A DNA stretch of 64,000 bases from Adiantum capillus-veneris (Eukaryota > Streptophyta > Polypodiopsida > Polypodiales > Pteridaceae), in assembly GCA_014529385.2 (NCBI GenBank), contig CM043948.1, forward strand, positions 24,045,451-24,109,450, written 5' to 3'. Below the pieces are notes generated by a model, which saw only the letters and a list, made by a program, of their open reading frames with translations, did not search any database and was not told the DNA's origin. Positions within the stretch are counted from its first letter, which is position 1, and every line of letters begins with the position of its first letter. The translations under genes were made by a program, and so were the position numbers. This document shows, in pieces, positions 24,507 through 34,996 of the stretch.

Positions 24507-25145
24507 TAGTATTGTGGAAGAGGGAAATCTGGCATGTGCCATCAATTAGTATCTCATGGTTGTCTCCCATAGAGAGGGCCAGCCCTTGAAACGGTGTGAG
24601 AGAACTAAACCAAGACGTTTGGGAAGTTAGGTCTAGTGCATCCACTATCGACAACCCAAGTACCTTACTACGATGGAAGAGCACGATCTGTGTCAACCAC
24701 AACCATACCCTCACCGGGTGCTGCAAACAAGGATACATACATATATATATATATATATAGTGATGCGCCTTCCTCAAAAAAAAAAAAACAAGGAAACAAC
24801 CACTGTCGAGGCTTGTTGTTGCTCTTTGCTTCCCTTATCCCGCTTCTTCCGGCATTCTGACTTTTTATGTCTATTTTTAACAATAATAGTCTGCTTTTTT
24901 CTCTCATCTTTCTTGCCTTTTTGGGCTATGAGAGCTCCGCTTGCGTCCATCTGCCTGAGGGGCGGCAAGGAGCCTCCTCATCCCAAGTGGGGAAAGTTGT
25001 CCGATTGGAGGTTAAGAGGCTTTGAAAGTAGTGATCAAAGCGTTGAGGTAGCTTGAAAAGCATGCGCTCAGATGTGATGGAGCGGCTAACAGTCACAAGG
25101 TCATCCCAGAGTTCCCACGGCAAGCCAGCCCGTCAAGAGAGTTAA
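24507..25145 (-). pseudogene. Ty1/copia element B, gag end and protease start
   Basis: Minus-strand segment between two inserted elements. LAWELWDDLV and FPTWDEEAP (about 25123-24926) are the end of the gag fold. A Lys/Arg-rich piece with ECRKKRDKGSKE may be a decayed zinc-knuckle region. VDALDLTSQTSWFSSL near 24620 is the start of protease, but the catalytic Asp-Ser-Gly is not preserved. A (TA)n tract (24738-24760) and a poly-A run interrupt the frame. It includes both target duplications at its edges (24507-24519 and 25141-25145). Confidence 0.75.
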
Positions 25146-25353
25146 TGTAGGTCATGAGGGCAACAACTTCCCGGGAGGTCACCCATCCCAGTACTGTTCC
25201 CGCGCATATACGCTTAACTGTGACGTTCCACAAATTGGTCTAGCCATCCAGACCCCAAAACCTTAAGGTGTTAGGGACCTCCGGTCTAACCAATTTATGC
25301 AAGCCTCATAGATAGACACCACTTTGTCACCACAAGTTGGGCTTACCCCAACA
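25146..25353 (-). repeat. 3' LTR with 5S-derived segment
   Basis: 208 bp, reading TGTTGGGGTAAGCC to ATGACCTACA on the minus strand. Compared with 29030-29237 I count two differences (in the TATACGC and GTTGGGC contexts). Confidence 0.93.
25165..25222 (-). promoter_or_regulatory. 5S rRNA-derived internal promoter segment (3' LTR)
   Basis: Minus strand: CAGTTAAGCG (5S box A region), then GTACTGGGATGGGTGACC (box C region) and TCCCGGGAAGTT. These match the 3' half of plant 5S rRNA in order and spacing. In Cassandra elements this segment acts as an RNA polymerase III promoter (established for the family); activity here is inference. The 5' half of 5S is absent, so it is not a 5S gene. Confidence 0.85.
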
Positions 25354-25528
25354 ATCGCCCCCTTAAGCCAAACTTGGGACTTTCCCGTCCCCTTGAGTAC
25401 CAACGTGTTCCGCCTTTTTCTAGGCTCAGAGGTTGAGAGCTTCAACGTGGCCGGGAGCTAGCTCAGAGGTTGAAGTCAACATCAACATGTCCTGTTCCAC
25501 GGACTCAGAGGTTGGACTTTGAACCATG
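25354..25528 (-). other. Cassandra-like internal domain and polypurine tract
   Basis: Non-coding interior of about 160 bp with CAACCTCTGAG occurring three times (about 25505, 25465 and 25430). It ends in the purine-rich AAGGGGGCGAT at the 3' LTR edge. Short interiors of this kind are typical of TRIM elements. Confidence 0.8.
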
Positions 25529-27883
25529 GCTCTGATACCAGTTGTAGGTCAATGGGCTGCCCACGAGCAGCCATGGGACCATCATACCGATGTCCATCCT
25601 CCTCAAATATCACACGCCGAACCTCAACCGTTCGCGGTGATGCTCTATACATAGAGTCCTCATGAAAAACAACATCATGGCTGCGTACAATCTTCCTGTC
25701 AATAGGATCCCACAGTCGATAACCCATCTCACCAGAGCTACCATAACCCAAGAAGATACATCTCTTGCTCTTTGGATCCAATTTGCTGCGTTTTGCCTTA
25801 GGTACATGTACATAAGCTTCACAGCCAAAAACACGAAGGTGACCATACGAAGGTGGCAAACCTGTCCATACCTCTTCAGGCACTTTGAAGCCCAAAGGAA
25901 CACTAGGTGAACGATTTATCAAATGCACAGAAGTGGCAACAGCTTCAGCCCAAAATCCATTTGACAAACCAGCCATAGAAAGCATACTACGGACTTTTTC
26001 CTGTATAGTCCTGTTCATACGCTCTGCCACACCATTTTGAGGAGGTGTATAGGGAGCACTAAGCTCGCGCCGTATACCCTTCTCAACACATAATGTTGTG
26101 AAAGCATGAGACATAAATTCACCCCATTGTCCGTACGTAAGCACTTCAACTTACAACCTGATTGGTTCTCAACAAGAGCCAACCATTGCTTAAATATATC
26201 AAACACCATATCCTTCTTACGAATGGGGTATGCCCATACCTTCCTGCTAGCATCATCAATGAACGTAACAAAGAACATAGCACCTCCAAGAGAAGCATTG
26301 GGCATCGGCCCACATACATCACTATGCACCAAAGCTAGCTTTTCCAAAGATCTGTGTAGAACACTTTTCTTATGAGAAGACCGAGCATGTCGACCATAAA
26401 GGCAATGCTCACAAAACTCAAAACCACCAAAATCTGAAACGGGAATGTAATCCGCACGTGCCAACAACTTCATACCTTTTAGTGACATATGCCCCAAACG
26501 CTTATGCCATAAAGAAGCAGGAGGTTGCTCAGTGATCCCCACAATGTGATCAGCCACACTAGCTACACAAAGGGAATACAAGGTATTCCTCTTAGCACCT
26601 TTAACCAAAACAAGGCTGCCCTTAGTGAGCTTCCAACCTCCATCACCAAAAGATACATTGAAACCAAGTGAATCCAACTGACCCACACTAATCAAGCTTT
26701 TTGCAAGAGCCGGCACATGACGCACACGCTGCAAGACAAACGTAGTAGAGTTTGGCATAGCCAAATGAATATCCCCAATGCCATGAATCTGCATAGAACG
26801 CCCATCGGCAATCCTGACAGTACCTGTGCTCGAAGCATCATAGTCATGAAACCACGACCTATGAGACGTAACGTGAAAAGAAGCACCATTGTCAATGACC
26901 CAATCCATAGGCATACTACGCTCATGAGTGAGAAGAAAAGCGTCATCAAAATAGGATGTAAGAAACACATCACCAAGCTCTTCACTAGTAGCACTAGTCG
27001 GAGCACATACATGGTCATCTTGAGAGCTACACTCTCCCTGTGTTGCATGTAACTCCTCAATCTTGACATTGGACTTAGGCTTGTCCTTAGCATCATGGTC
27101 TTTCTTCTTACCATCTCCATTTTCCCTTTTCCACTTGTAGCAATCCTTTTTGAAATGGCCTTTTCTACCACAATGGAAACATTCCACATCCTTTTTACTT
27201 GTGCCTGCACGAGACATGCTTCTAGATTTATCCCTGTTGGACTTATATTTGTCCATAGTCTTGCCTCTGACAACCATTGCACTAGAAGACTTATTACCTA
27301 CATTATTCTTTCGATTAATCTCTTCTGTGAGAAGACTAGACTCCACATTAGTACTTGTCAACTCATTCGCAGGAACCGAGTTACTTATGGCTGTCCTAAA
27401 TGTGTCCCATGACTCAGGCAACGTGACAAGTAAAAACATAGCTTTTACATTTTCCTCAAACGTAATTTCCTGCGTAGCAAGTTGGCTGAAAATTGTATTG
27501 AACTCATTCAAATGCGCATTCATGGAAGCACCTTCCTCCATTCGCAAATCAATAAGCTTTTTAATCCAATACACCATAGAAGCAGCCGAATGCTTATCAT
27601 ACATATCGCAAATCCGCTGCCATAGCTCATAAGCTCCACCCTGTGCATCTTTCACATTGTAATAAACAGACTTTGAAAGGGAAAGCCTAATGGTAGACCT
27701 GCACATCTCATCCAACTCCTCCCAATCATCCCTCTCCATGTTCTCTGGCTTAACTCCCTGCAACTTTAGAGGTCGAATCTGTTTCTTCTGCACCAAGACA
27801 TCCCAAATCTGATCTTTCCAATATGAGAAGTTAGCACCATCCAACTTCTCAATATTGAAAACTGTGTCCTCTTTAGTGCCCAT
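25482..27883 (-). pseudogene. Copia gag-protease-integrase polyprotein inside the 5S-LTR element
   Basis: The ATG at 27883 starts MGTKEDTVFNIEKLDG, a copia gag. The gag fold runs to about residue 200, followed by a CCHC knuckle (CFHCGRKGHFKKDC), protease VIDNGASFHVTSH (Asp-Asn-Gly instead of Asp-Ser-Gly), pre-integrase LWHKRLGHMS and CEHCLYG, and integrase HSDVCGPM, FIDDASRKVWAY, LRTDNG. One base appears to be lost near 26125, shifting the frame. The next frame continues GEFMSHAF, NGVAERMNRTIQEKVRSM (catalytic Glu), CIFLGYGSSGEMGYRLW and HDVVFHED. The reading runs into the second primer site (PIDLQLVSEPW) and stops at 25482. RT and RNase H are missing. Apart from the frameshift it is well preserved. 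Confidence 0.9.
25529..25551 (-). other. Second, internal primer-binding site with LTR-end remnant
   Basis: Minus strand: TGACCTACA (identical to the last nine bases of the element's LTR), two bases, then TGGTATCAGAGC. This places a full Cassandra LTR-end/primer-site junction in the middle of the element, directly after the integrase coding region. It marks the seam between the copia and Cassandra parts. Confidence 0.92.
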
Positions 27884-29015
27884 TACAACAAGAATGCAAC
27901 AATGAGAAACCTGTAACCAACCAACAAACTGCCACAACAAAGTAGTGTTGCAAATCTGACAACACCTGCTGCTCAATCAAAGAGCAAACGCATAGAGTAT
28001 AAATCAGCCCATAATATGGTCAAAAAACGTACGTAGAAATCCACAAACAAATGCATAAACCCGTGACATCTGTAACTCAACCGGCCTAGGCAAACCGTGC
28101 CACAAAATGCATCAACAATGAACTGTCATAGAGGCATAAACATACTCCATGTCTGAATAACCACAATAGAGACATAAGCTGACCAAGCTTACACAAATCC
28201 GTGAGCATAAATGGATCCAAGTGAGCATATAACCAATGCACAAGCTCAACGAAGTCCAATCTCTACTGTCAACCAAGTACCTGTCCGTACTCAAACCGCA
28301 ACACTGCAAGCAAGAGCAAACCCGCTCTACGTATAAGTGAACCAAATCTCCACAATATCATGCATAAAGAGTGTCTGTCAAACTGCCATATCCACATCCA
28401 TCAATATACATAGATGATGTAAACCTGTAGCTCAAGAACACGCATAAACAGACTGCCCAGAAGAGTAGAAGCTCCCACTCAAACCACAACCATATGCATG
28501 GCTGTCCCACAGTCAAAATACATGTTTTGTAACCACAGAAGAAACCTGTATCCAAAGCTCCCTGTAACCTGTAACCTGTACCCGTACCTGTACCTGCACC
28601 TGTACCTCTAGTCGAAGAAGACAATGTCGCCAAACTCCCACTCTATCTGTGTGTATGAGGCCACTCCAAGAAGAGGCTACACACTCTCAAATGAGCTGTG
28701 GGCTCACGTAAGTGGAAGACACTACAACAATGGCACCTGTAATGGCTATGGAAGCTCTGGCAGCAGAAAACTACCAAAGAGAGATGAAAAACGTAGCTCC
28801 TAGTCTGTAGCTCGGATGGGATTTCTAATGGCACGACTGGCTCCGAAAGGGGGGCTAAACCCTAGGACGCCTGCTGAAAATACTCGCAGAGTGCTGAACC
28901 TTCCAATGCCAAGCTCAAAAAAACCTTCTGCTCTTTGGAAATGCGCACGTGCGCAAAACCGAAAAACGGCAATGAAACAGCAGCAAGTTTCAACACACTC
29001 AACAATGATGATGAA
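27884..29015 (-). other. Leader of the 5S-LTR element
   Basis: About 1.1 kb between primer site and gag with no convincing ORF. It diverges from the Cassandra interior immediately after the primer site, so it probably came with the copia part. An imperfect run of CCTGTAACCTGTA units lies near 28560-28610. Confidence 0.75.
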
Positions 29016-29027
29016 GCTCTGATACCA
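29016..29027 (-). other. Primer-binding site, initiator tRNA-Met (active position)
   Basis: TGGTATCAGAGC on the minus strand, two bases after the 5' LTR end. Confidence 0.93.
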
Positions 29028-29029
29028 GT

Positions 29030-29237
29030 TGTAGGTCATGAGGGCAACAACTTCCCGGGAGGTCACCCATCCCAGTACTGTTCCCGCGCATATGCGCTTA
29101 ACTGTGACGTTCCACAAATTGGTCTAGCCATCCAGACCCCAAAACCTTAAGGTGTTAGGGACCTCCGGTCTAACCAATTTATGCAAGCCTCATAGATAGA
29201 CACCACTTTGTCACCACAAGTTTGGCTTACCCCAACA
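29030..29237 (-). repeat. 5' LTR with 5S-derived segment
   Basis: 208 bp, bounded by TG and CA, followed on the minus strand by a 2-base spacer and the tRNA-Met primer site. Confidence 0.93.
29049..29106 (-). promoter_or_regulatory. 5S rRNA-derived internal promoter segment (5' LTR)
   Basis: Same 5S-like boxes as in the 3' LTR, with GCGCATATGCGC after the A box. In this copy, transcription from the segment would run into the primer site and leader. Confidence 0.85.
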
Positions 29238-29242
29238 GTTAA

Positions 29243-29677
29243 AATATTTGCACTGGACCACATTTAGTTCCCGTTCAAGTGTGATTGTCTTGCAAAAGAC
29301 TTTCCCTGAAACTGATCAAGTATCCACCACCATAGCGGATGTGCATGCTCTTCCTTGGACATTTCCTTCATGATGCGATCGGAAAGGTTCATCATGATAT
29401 AGATGTTCCTGTCTTTCCACTCATCAATCTTGGCATGAGTGGAGGTTGCGGGATTAGGTATCATGCCTTGATTGGTGAAGTCATTCAACCAATCCCAAAG
29501 CCGGTGATACACAATGATGGTTCGTACTCGTGTTCTCCATAAAGCGTAGTTGGTTAGATCCAATTTTTTTTCTTTGGCGAATTGTGTGAGAGCATAATTA
29601 CTGGATGCCATGTTTTGCAAATTCGATGACGAAGACGTAGAAGAAGATGTTGTACTATGACCGCAAGACATCGGCAT
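29243..29677 (-). pseudogene. Ty1/copia element B, gag N-terminus
   Basis: Minus-strand frame with KKLDLTNYALWRTRVRTII, YIMMNLSDRIMKEMSKEEHAH and LWWWILDQFQGKSFARQSHL, the start of a copia gag. The gag resumes at 25123 on the other side of the 5S-LTR insertion. An upstream Ser/Asn-rich segment precedes MASSNYALTQFAKEK, which is a likely start. Confidence 0.82.
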
Positions 29678-30848
29678 GTGTGCTCAATGTAAGCATCGAA
29701 TGTGGTCTACAAGTTGCAAGCCCCCATTGGAAATAGCAGACGCTCGTGAAGAGGCTGGAAGAATCGATGGCCAAGGATCAATGGTATAGGGTCTAGTGGC
29801 GTAGGAGAGGACACTAATGTAGAAGGCAAATGAACGCAAGGCTTAGCCGCCGTGTGCCCAAGAAAACGCAAGGCGAGGGGCTGCATATCTCTGCAAAACA
29901 GAGAATTCAACGTGCTCGTAGTTGCCGTGTCAAAGCTCGGACTTGCCGATAGCTTCCTTGGATGAATCTTCCGTCGTCCAACCTTGAGTAGGCTCAAAAT
30001 AGAGAAGAAACAGCACCTAGAGACCTTGGGATCTTGCCAAAAATGCACGAATACCTTAGGATTGGGTAGATCCACCGGTGTTGACGCAAAGAGAGACTCC
30101 ACCCGTGCTCCAAGGTAATGCGCGAGGTCTACCGTGATGTAGCCGCTCCAAGGTAATGCGCGAGGTCTAGGAAATGCACCATCAAAGACACAGGAGCAAA
30201 ACGCAGCAGCCCGTTGTCACACAAGACAACACACAAGCCAAAAAATGCAAGCACCCAAGGAGGGGCGCCTCGCGGTACAAAACGCTAGCCCTGAGGAAGA
30301 GGGCCGATGGCAAGAAAAAACGCTAGTTCCAAAGGGGGGAGCGGGCGCTAGAGAGGAGAGAAAAAAAAACGCTATTTTAGAGAGAGTGTGTGAGTGCTAA
30401 AGAGAGACACACTCATTGAACCCCAATCATCGAATGAGATAATGGACCCCCCAAGATGCCTACAAATAGTAATTGCGGGGTCTAGCCACCCTACCACAAA
30501 GGTGGTCAAAGTGGGTAAAAGCCCAAGAAAACTGGGTTAAAACCCACTAGACCTAAACAAAAGGGGCCAATACCAATCTAGGTTGTCCTATCATGCAACC
30601 TACATGCATGCAATGGGGACTATCTCACAGCTTGCCCATTTGACAATGACGTCCTCGACAGTGGGCAACGGTTTATCCTTGATCTTGGCGTCATCACGGT
30701 TAGGATTCAATTGAAGACAAATGTCTCAAAAGTCTCAGACTTCTCAACATTAGATGAAACATCCCTGCAATTGCCAATTCTCCGTGAGTTTCAGATTGAA
30801 GGCAAGCAATATATATTCTTAAGTGACATACAGAAGATCTTGCAAGGA
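29678..30848. other. Non-coding, probably copia B leader and flank
   Basis: No gene recognised. A minus-strand frame at 30102-29707 has no family resemblance. A motif of about 23 bases (CTCCAAGGTAATGCGCGAGG...) occurs twice at about 30108-30170. No LTR pair or primer site was found for copia B. Confidence 0.5.
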
Positions 30849-30849
30849 C

Positions 30850-30946
30850 CGTAGAGGAAGAAGATGGCGTTGTATTTGAAGATGACCAAGAGGATCTAGC
30901 CTTGGAGGAGAATTTTGATGCCAAGGAATGCCTTTGTTGTGGCTCA

Positions 30947-30980
<34 letters not shown>

Positions 30981-31388
30981 TAATGACCGCAAATTTAGGC
31001 AGCTCCAACATCGGATGGGATATGATAAGTTGCAGGGTAGCACTGGCTTTTTTATGCAGGAGCGTGAAGGGGAGACATCCAGTAGTGTCGACCTCCATAA
31101 GGAGAAAACAATCGAGTATGACGAGAAGCTGGAGGTAAGATGTATTGCTTTTAGCCATTTTGTTCACTTAGGCTCTTGCTTGTAGTGCTTAATTTGTCTT
31201 TCTCACTGCAGAGGTTGTTTGGAGAGCATGATGAATTCCTTGTAAGGCACAAGCATCACTTCCATGGACGTGATGTTGCACTTAGACATCATTTAAAGGC
31301 CATTGCTAAGTCAAAGATATTAGTGTACCCCAACAACCTGAGTGATGATGGTATTGTGGTGACATTCTTCTTCAAAACACTCTTGTGA
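30850..31388 (+). pseudogene. Unrecognised spliced gene fragment
   Basis: An acidic coding stretch (EEEDGVVFEDDQEDLA) in one frame leads to a (GA)n tract at 30949-30978. In-frame coding then runs FRQLQHRMGYDKLQGSTGFF to EYDEKLE, ending at 31134. A good intron follows, 31135-31211 (GAG/GTAAGA ... CACTGCAG). It joins in phase 0 to RLFGEHDEFLVRHKHHFHG and YPNNLSDDGIVVTFFFKTLL, then TGA at 31388. The splice signals and continuous frame support a real former gene. No family recognised. Confidence 0.45.
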
Positions 31389-32007
31389 GTTCTCGGTGGC
31401 CGCCCTATCCTGAGTGTTCTACGAGAAGGTAATTTTGGTAGAGAAGTTCACGACATTGGACATGTTTGGCTATCAGCCTGCTTTCCAATGCTCCAGAAGA
31501 GTCTATTTTAGTGCCTATGTATCTATAAGGAGTTTGTGATCGAGTTTGACTCTCACTTGCTAGTGATTGAGCTTAGCTCTTACATTGATAGTTTTCTTGT
31601 CAGATTTTGGATATTTGGGTCCTCATATCCAATCTCCCAGGATTGAGATTTATGGTATGCTCGTAGTGGCTCTACAGGCCTTGATTTTTCCTACATTTTT
31701 TTATCAAAGCATATCCAATCGGGCTTCTATTGCATACAAGTTGCAGGTAGTCACTTCAACTTGTATGCAATATGACATCTTCTATGTGTGAGAGTTACGA
31801 GTCAAGAGTGATGGCTCATGAGAGAGGACATTCTTGATCATGCCGATATATATGATGCTAGCATTGTGGTCACACAGGGCACATCATACATTGTTAGTTT
31901 AGACGTATAAGTTAGCAAAACAGATGGATGTGAGATGTAGAGACGCGTTTGACACATACTAGAGATGCAGCCTCATATGCTAGTGATGGTGATGTCACAT
32001 TTACCTC
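31389..32007 (+). other. Degraded coding-like sequence, no gene called
   Basis: Downstream of the TGA, readable pieces continue in plus frames (VLGGRPILSVLREGNFG, EFDSHLL) broken by stops, suggesting the fragment above once extended further. Nothing recognisable otherwise. Confidence 0.3.
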
Positions 32008-32437
32008 TAGTATCCATCCTCACCATTTGTCTGACAAAGATGACACATTCTCTTGATGGTTGCTAGATGAGTCTGCAATATTTCATGTCACACCATGTCG
32101 TGCCTGGTTTAATACTCTTGCTAGTGGGAGCTTTGTTCATGTGCATCCAGCTGATGGCTTGGCATAAGAACATAGAGGGAGCATGAGATGTATGCTTGTC
32201 ACTACCCGATGGTGCATCCCACGCACTTCAACATGTGAGCTATGTTCTTCAGATTGCTCAGAGCTTGATCTCAATGAACGCTTGAGACAGAGTGGATGTC
32301 AGGTAATGCTTGAAAAACAGTCATTAAAATTGTACTTGGGTCACCTGGTTATTGCTCAAGGTGTTAAGTCTTACATCGTGTACCCACTCCATGTCTCTCA
32401 TGTACGAGACGATACAGTCTTATTGACGAGATTGACG
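32008..32437 (+). pseudogene. Ty1/copia remnant: protease and pre-integrase
   Basis: Plus-strand pieces WLLDESAIFHVTPCRAWF (protease active-site region with Asp-Glu-Ser instead of Asp-Ser-Gly) and FVHVHPADGLA, then LNERLRQSGCQVMLEK and YPLHVSHVRDDTVLLT, typical of the stretch between copia protease and integrase. Several stops. It is cut on the right by the gypsy element. Confidence 0.6.
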
Positions 32438-32438
32438 T

Positions 32439-34996
32439 GTGAGGAGGAAAGACATGAGAAGTGTCTCATCTGTAGGTGAGATCCAATATGCTCTAGAGCA
32501 CTCCAAAGTGGGCATCAAGCATAACACTTTGCCACAAATCATGCAATTTAGGCAAAGTGAGGGTGAAACTATACGAGATGCCATCCTTCGCCCAAAGAAG
32601 TATATTATGTGCTGCCCAATAAGTGAGAGACCTAGTGAAGAGCGCCAAATGTCATGCTTCCTGGACGGTTTGCAAAACCTAGAGCTATACGCTTACCTAT
32701 TCATGAGGAAGCACAAGAACCTAGAAAGATGCCTGTTAGAAGCCATTGAGTACGATGATCAATTTCTCATGGCTTCAAAAGCGCCTTTAGATGAGGAATC
32801 CACCCCTCTTATGAGGATAGATACTGTCAGTGAGGATAAAGTTGTTCAAATAGTTGCCCTCATTAGGGAGAAGAAGCTTAGGTTAGGACAAGAGCAAGAA
32901 AGCCTAGCGAGTGTGAAACAGTCAGAACTCCTACACCTAATCCTTCCCCAAGCTCGAGAAGTGCATCCTAGGTAGTTCAATAGAGATCAACGCCGAGTGC
33001 ATTTTGCACAAGCTTATCAAGAGCAAGCTTGGTGGAGCAATTAGTGCCGCCTTTGGACCACCAACCATTGGGTGCAACAATGCCCCTATAGATATGAAGA
33101 ATGGAGGCTGTATAGTGAGCAACAATGCCAATTGGCCAAATTACAAACAAGAGTTTCCTGCCCGCAAGCGAGGACGAGTGAGGCACCTGCGTCTCAACCC
33201 CAAGAGAAACCAGAGAGGTCAGAGGAAAATGGAAAGCAACAGGAATTGGCAATTGCGTCATTTCAAATCCTTATGAGAGACATGTGAGCGAGCGCAAGTC
33301 AATAGCCTGCTCAGGCGCTTGCAAGAAATCCTATGTCTTTGGCAATCTCCAGTAACAAGTGTTGTGGTCCTCACTCGCAAAAAGATTGCACTTTAGATTT
33401 TGTCGATGAGCAAGAAGCACGCAAACAAGCATGGCCTGAAGTGCCAAGTTATTGTGCAGAGTGTGGACTTGACCATCTCTGCAAAAATTGTCCTTCTAGG
33501 CCTAGCAAGGAAGCTGAAATTGCTCGTCCACCTTGCTACTACATCAGGGTGATCCCTTCCCTTAGTGCCTCAGAGGAAGAAATCAAGTTAGTTCCAGCAG
33601 TCAATCAAGGCCAAAGTTCCAAAACAAGATATGGTACAAGTAGGTGATACTATTCGAGATACCACAGGGTGGTCTAACCCTGTTGATACACTTTCAGTGT
33701 ATGCCTATATTGCAAAGACCCAAGCAAATGAAGTAAGTGTGCAAGAAAAGCGTCGCCGTGAAGACGATGCACCAGGGCCATCTAAACGAGTCGCAAGGAG
33801 TGCTCCAGAGCCACGAACACCTCCTGCACACCAGAGGTGACTATGGAAGATGTAACAAAGGAAAAAAAGACTAGCAAGCCACCAAGGCCTGCTTACAAGC
33901 TTAAATCACACATTGAGCTTGAAACAGATTTGAAAAAGGTTTTTGAAGAAAGAATTCTCAATAGTAGAGTTGAGATGACTTTAGGTGATTTATTGGGAAT
34001 TGCAAAGAGAGAGTTCCATGAGGAATTCTTTGCTATGATGAAAAGAAGAAGATACATGACGGAGCAATCAACAAAGACGGTACAAACACAAATGATGCAA
34101 ATTGTTTAATTATTGTTTAAAGATTACACTGTTGAGGATGAATCCGAGTGCGAAGTTGATGATATGGTGGAGTCTAACGCTCATTCATCAGAGGTTAAAC
34201 AAGTGAGTTTCTCTAATGATGAAGAGTCAAATGACATCCCAAGAAGCTACTTTTCAAGACCCCATTGGGCCAGAGCTACAATAGAAACTATTGTGCGGAT
34301 TAGAAACTCCGCTGAATCAATCCTAGCACTCATTGATCATGGTTCTGAGATTAACCTTATGTCTCGGAGTCTTTACCAAAGAGGGAAATGGACAATTGAT
34401 ACTGACCACGGTTGGCGAATTCGTGCGGCCAATACACAACCAAGTGATCTTTATGGTGCATGTGCAGGTGTAACGGTTACAATTGGGGATGTAAGTGATG
34501 AGCAGAACTTCTTTGTATAAGATTCATCTGCTTATCCATTGATTTTAGGGCAACTATACATTACTACAGTACGTATGGAAACCAAAGTACTTGATGATGG
34601 TTTTGCATATGCCAGAATCAGAAGATGGGATGGAAAGCGAGCTGTTCAGTTTATGACGGTCTGCATGGAACATAACAGAAATAGAGATAGTCTTAGAGAT
34701 CAACCGTAGCCAAGGATTCGATGGGAATTTACAGAGAGAAGATTCCCTCTAGATTTTCTCATAGTACCATTATAAAGCGTGACTATGGTGGTACAGGTAA
34801 AGAGAAGCTCTTGCTGGCTTTAACAAGTCAAGAAGCTTTGTCTTCAGGATTTTTGGGCTTGACATCTGAGGGTTCAGTCTCATACAGAAAGTTTAATGAT
34901 TTGAAGAAGTGGGAAAAATAGGTTGTGACAAGTTTGCAATCTGACTTGCAAGGATGTCAGGTTTTGGAACCTAAAGAGAGAATAACAGGGATTTAT
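32439..34996 (+). pseudogene. Ty3/gypsy element: gag and protease
   Basis: Gag core with EGETIRDAILRPKKYIM, SEERQMSCFLDGLQN and RKHKNLERCLLEAIEYDDQF (about 32540-32770), a Gln-rich middle, a knuckle-like CAECGLDHLCKNC (33460-33500), and a retropepsin ALIDHGSEINLMS (about 34326-34365) followed by IDTDHGWRIRAANTQPSDLYGAC. Stops at 32973, 33838, 34107 and 34518 and frame changes break it. The element is interrupted at 34996 by a copia insertion and resumes at 42159. No gypsy LTR could be delimited. Confidence 0.85.

Larger units (their letters stand above)
25146..29237 (-). mobile_element. Cassandra-type 5S-LTR element carrying copia gag-protease-integrase
   Basis: A 4092-bp element with 208-bp LTRs (25146-25353 and 29030-29237; two differences seen) and an exact 5-bp target duplication GTTAA (25141-25145 and 29238-29242). 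Minus-strand order: 5' LTR with a 5S rRNA segment, tRNA-Met primer site (29027-29016), leader, gag-protease-integrase (27883 to about 25552), a second primer site preceded by the last 9 bases of the LTR (25551-25529), a short internal domain of about 160 bp, purine tract, 3' LTR. The part from 25551 to 25146 is what a Cassandra TRIM looks like on its own: primer site, short non-coding interior, polypurine tract and 5S-bearing LTR. The whole unit inserted as one piece into copia B gag. RT and RNase H are absent, so it needs proteins in trans. Confidence 0.9.

Noticed and set aside
25141-25235. Possible 5S rRNA gene (and the same at 29031-29125)
   Set aside because: Only the 3' half of 5S is present and it lies inside LTRs with TG...CA ends and a primer site.
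32937-33261. Minus-strand frames opposite gypsy gag
   Set aside because: Antisense shadows of the gypsy gag region.
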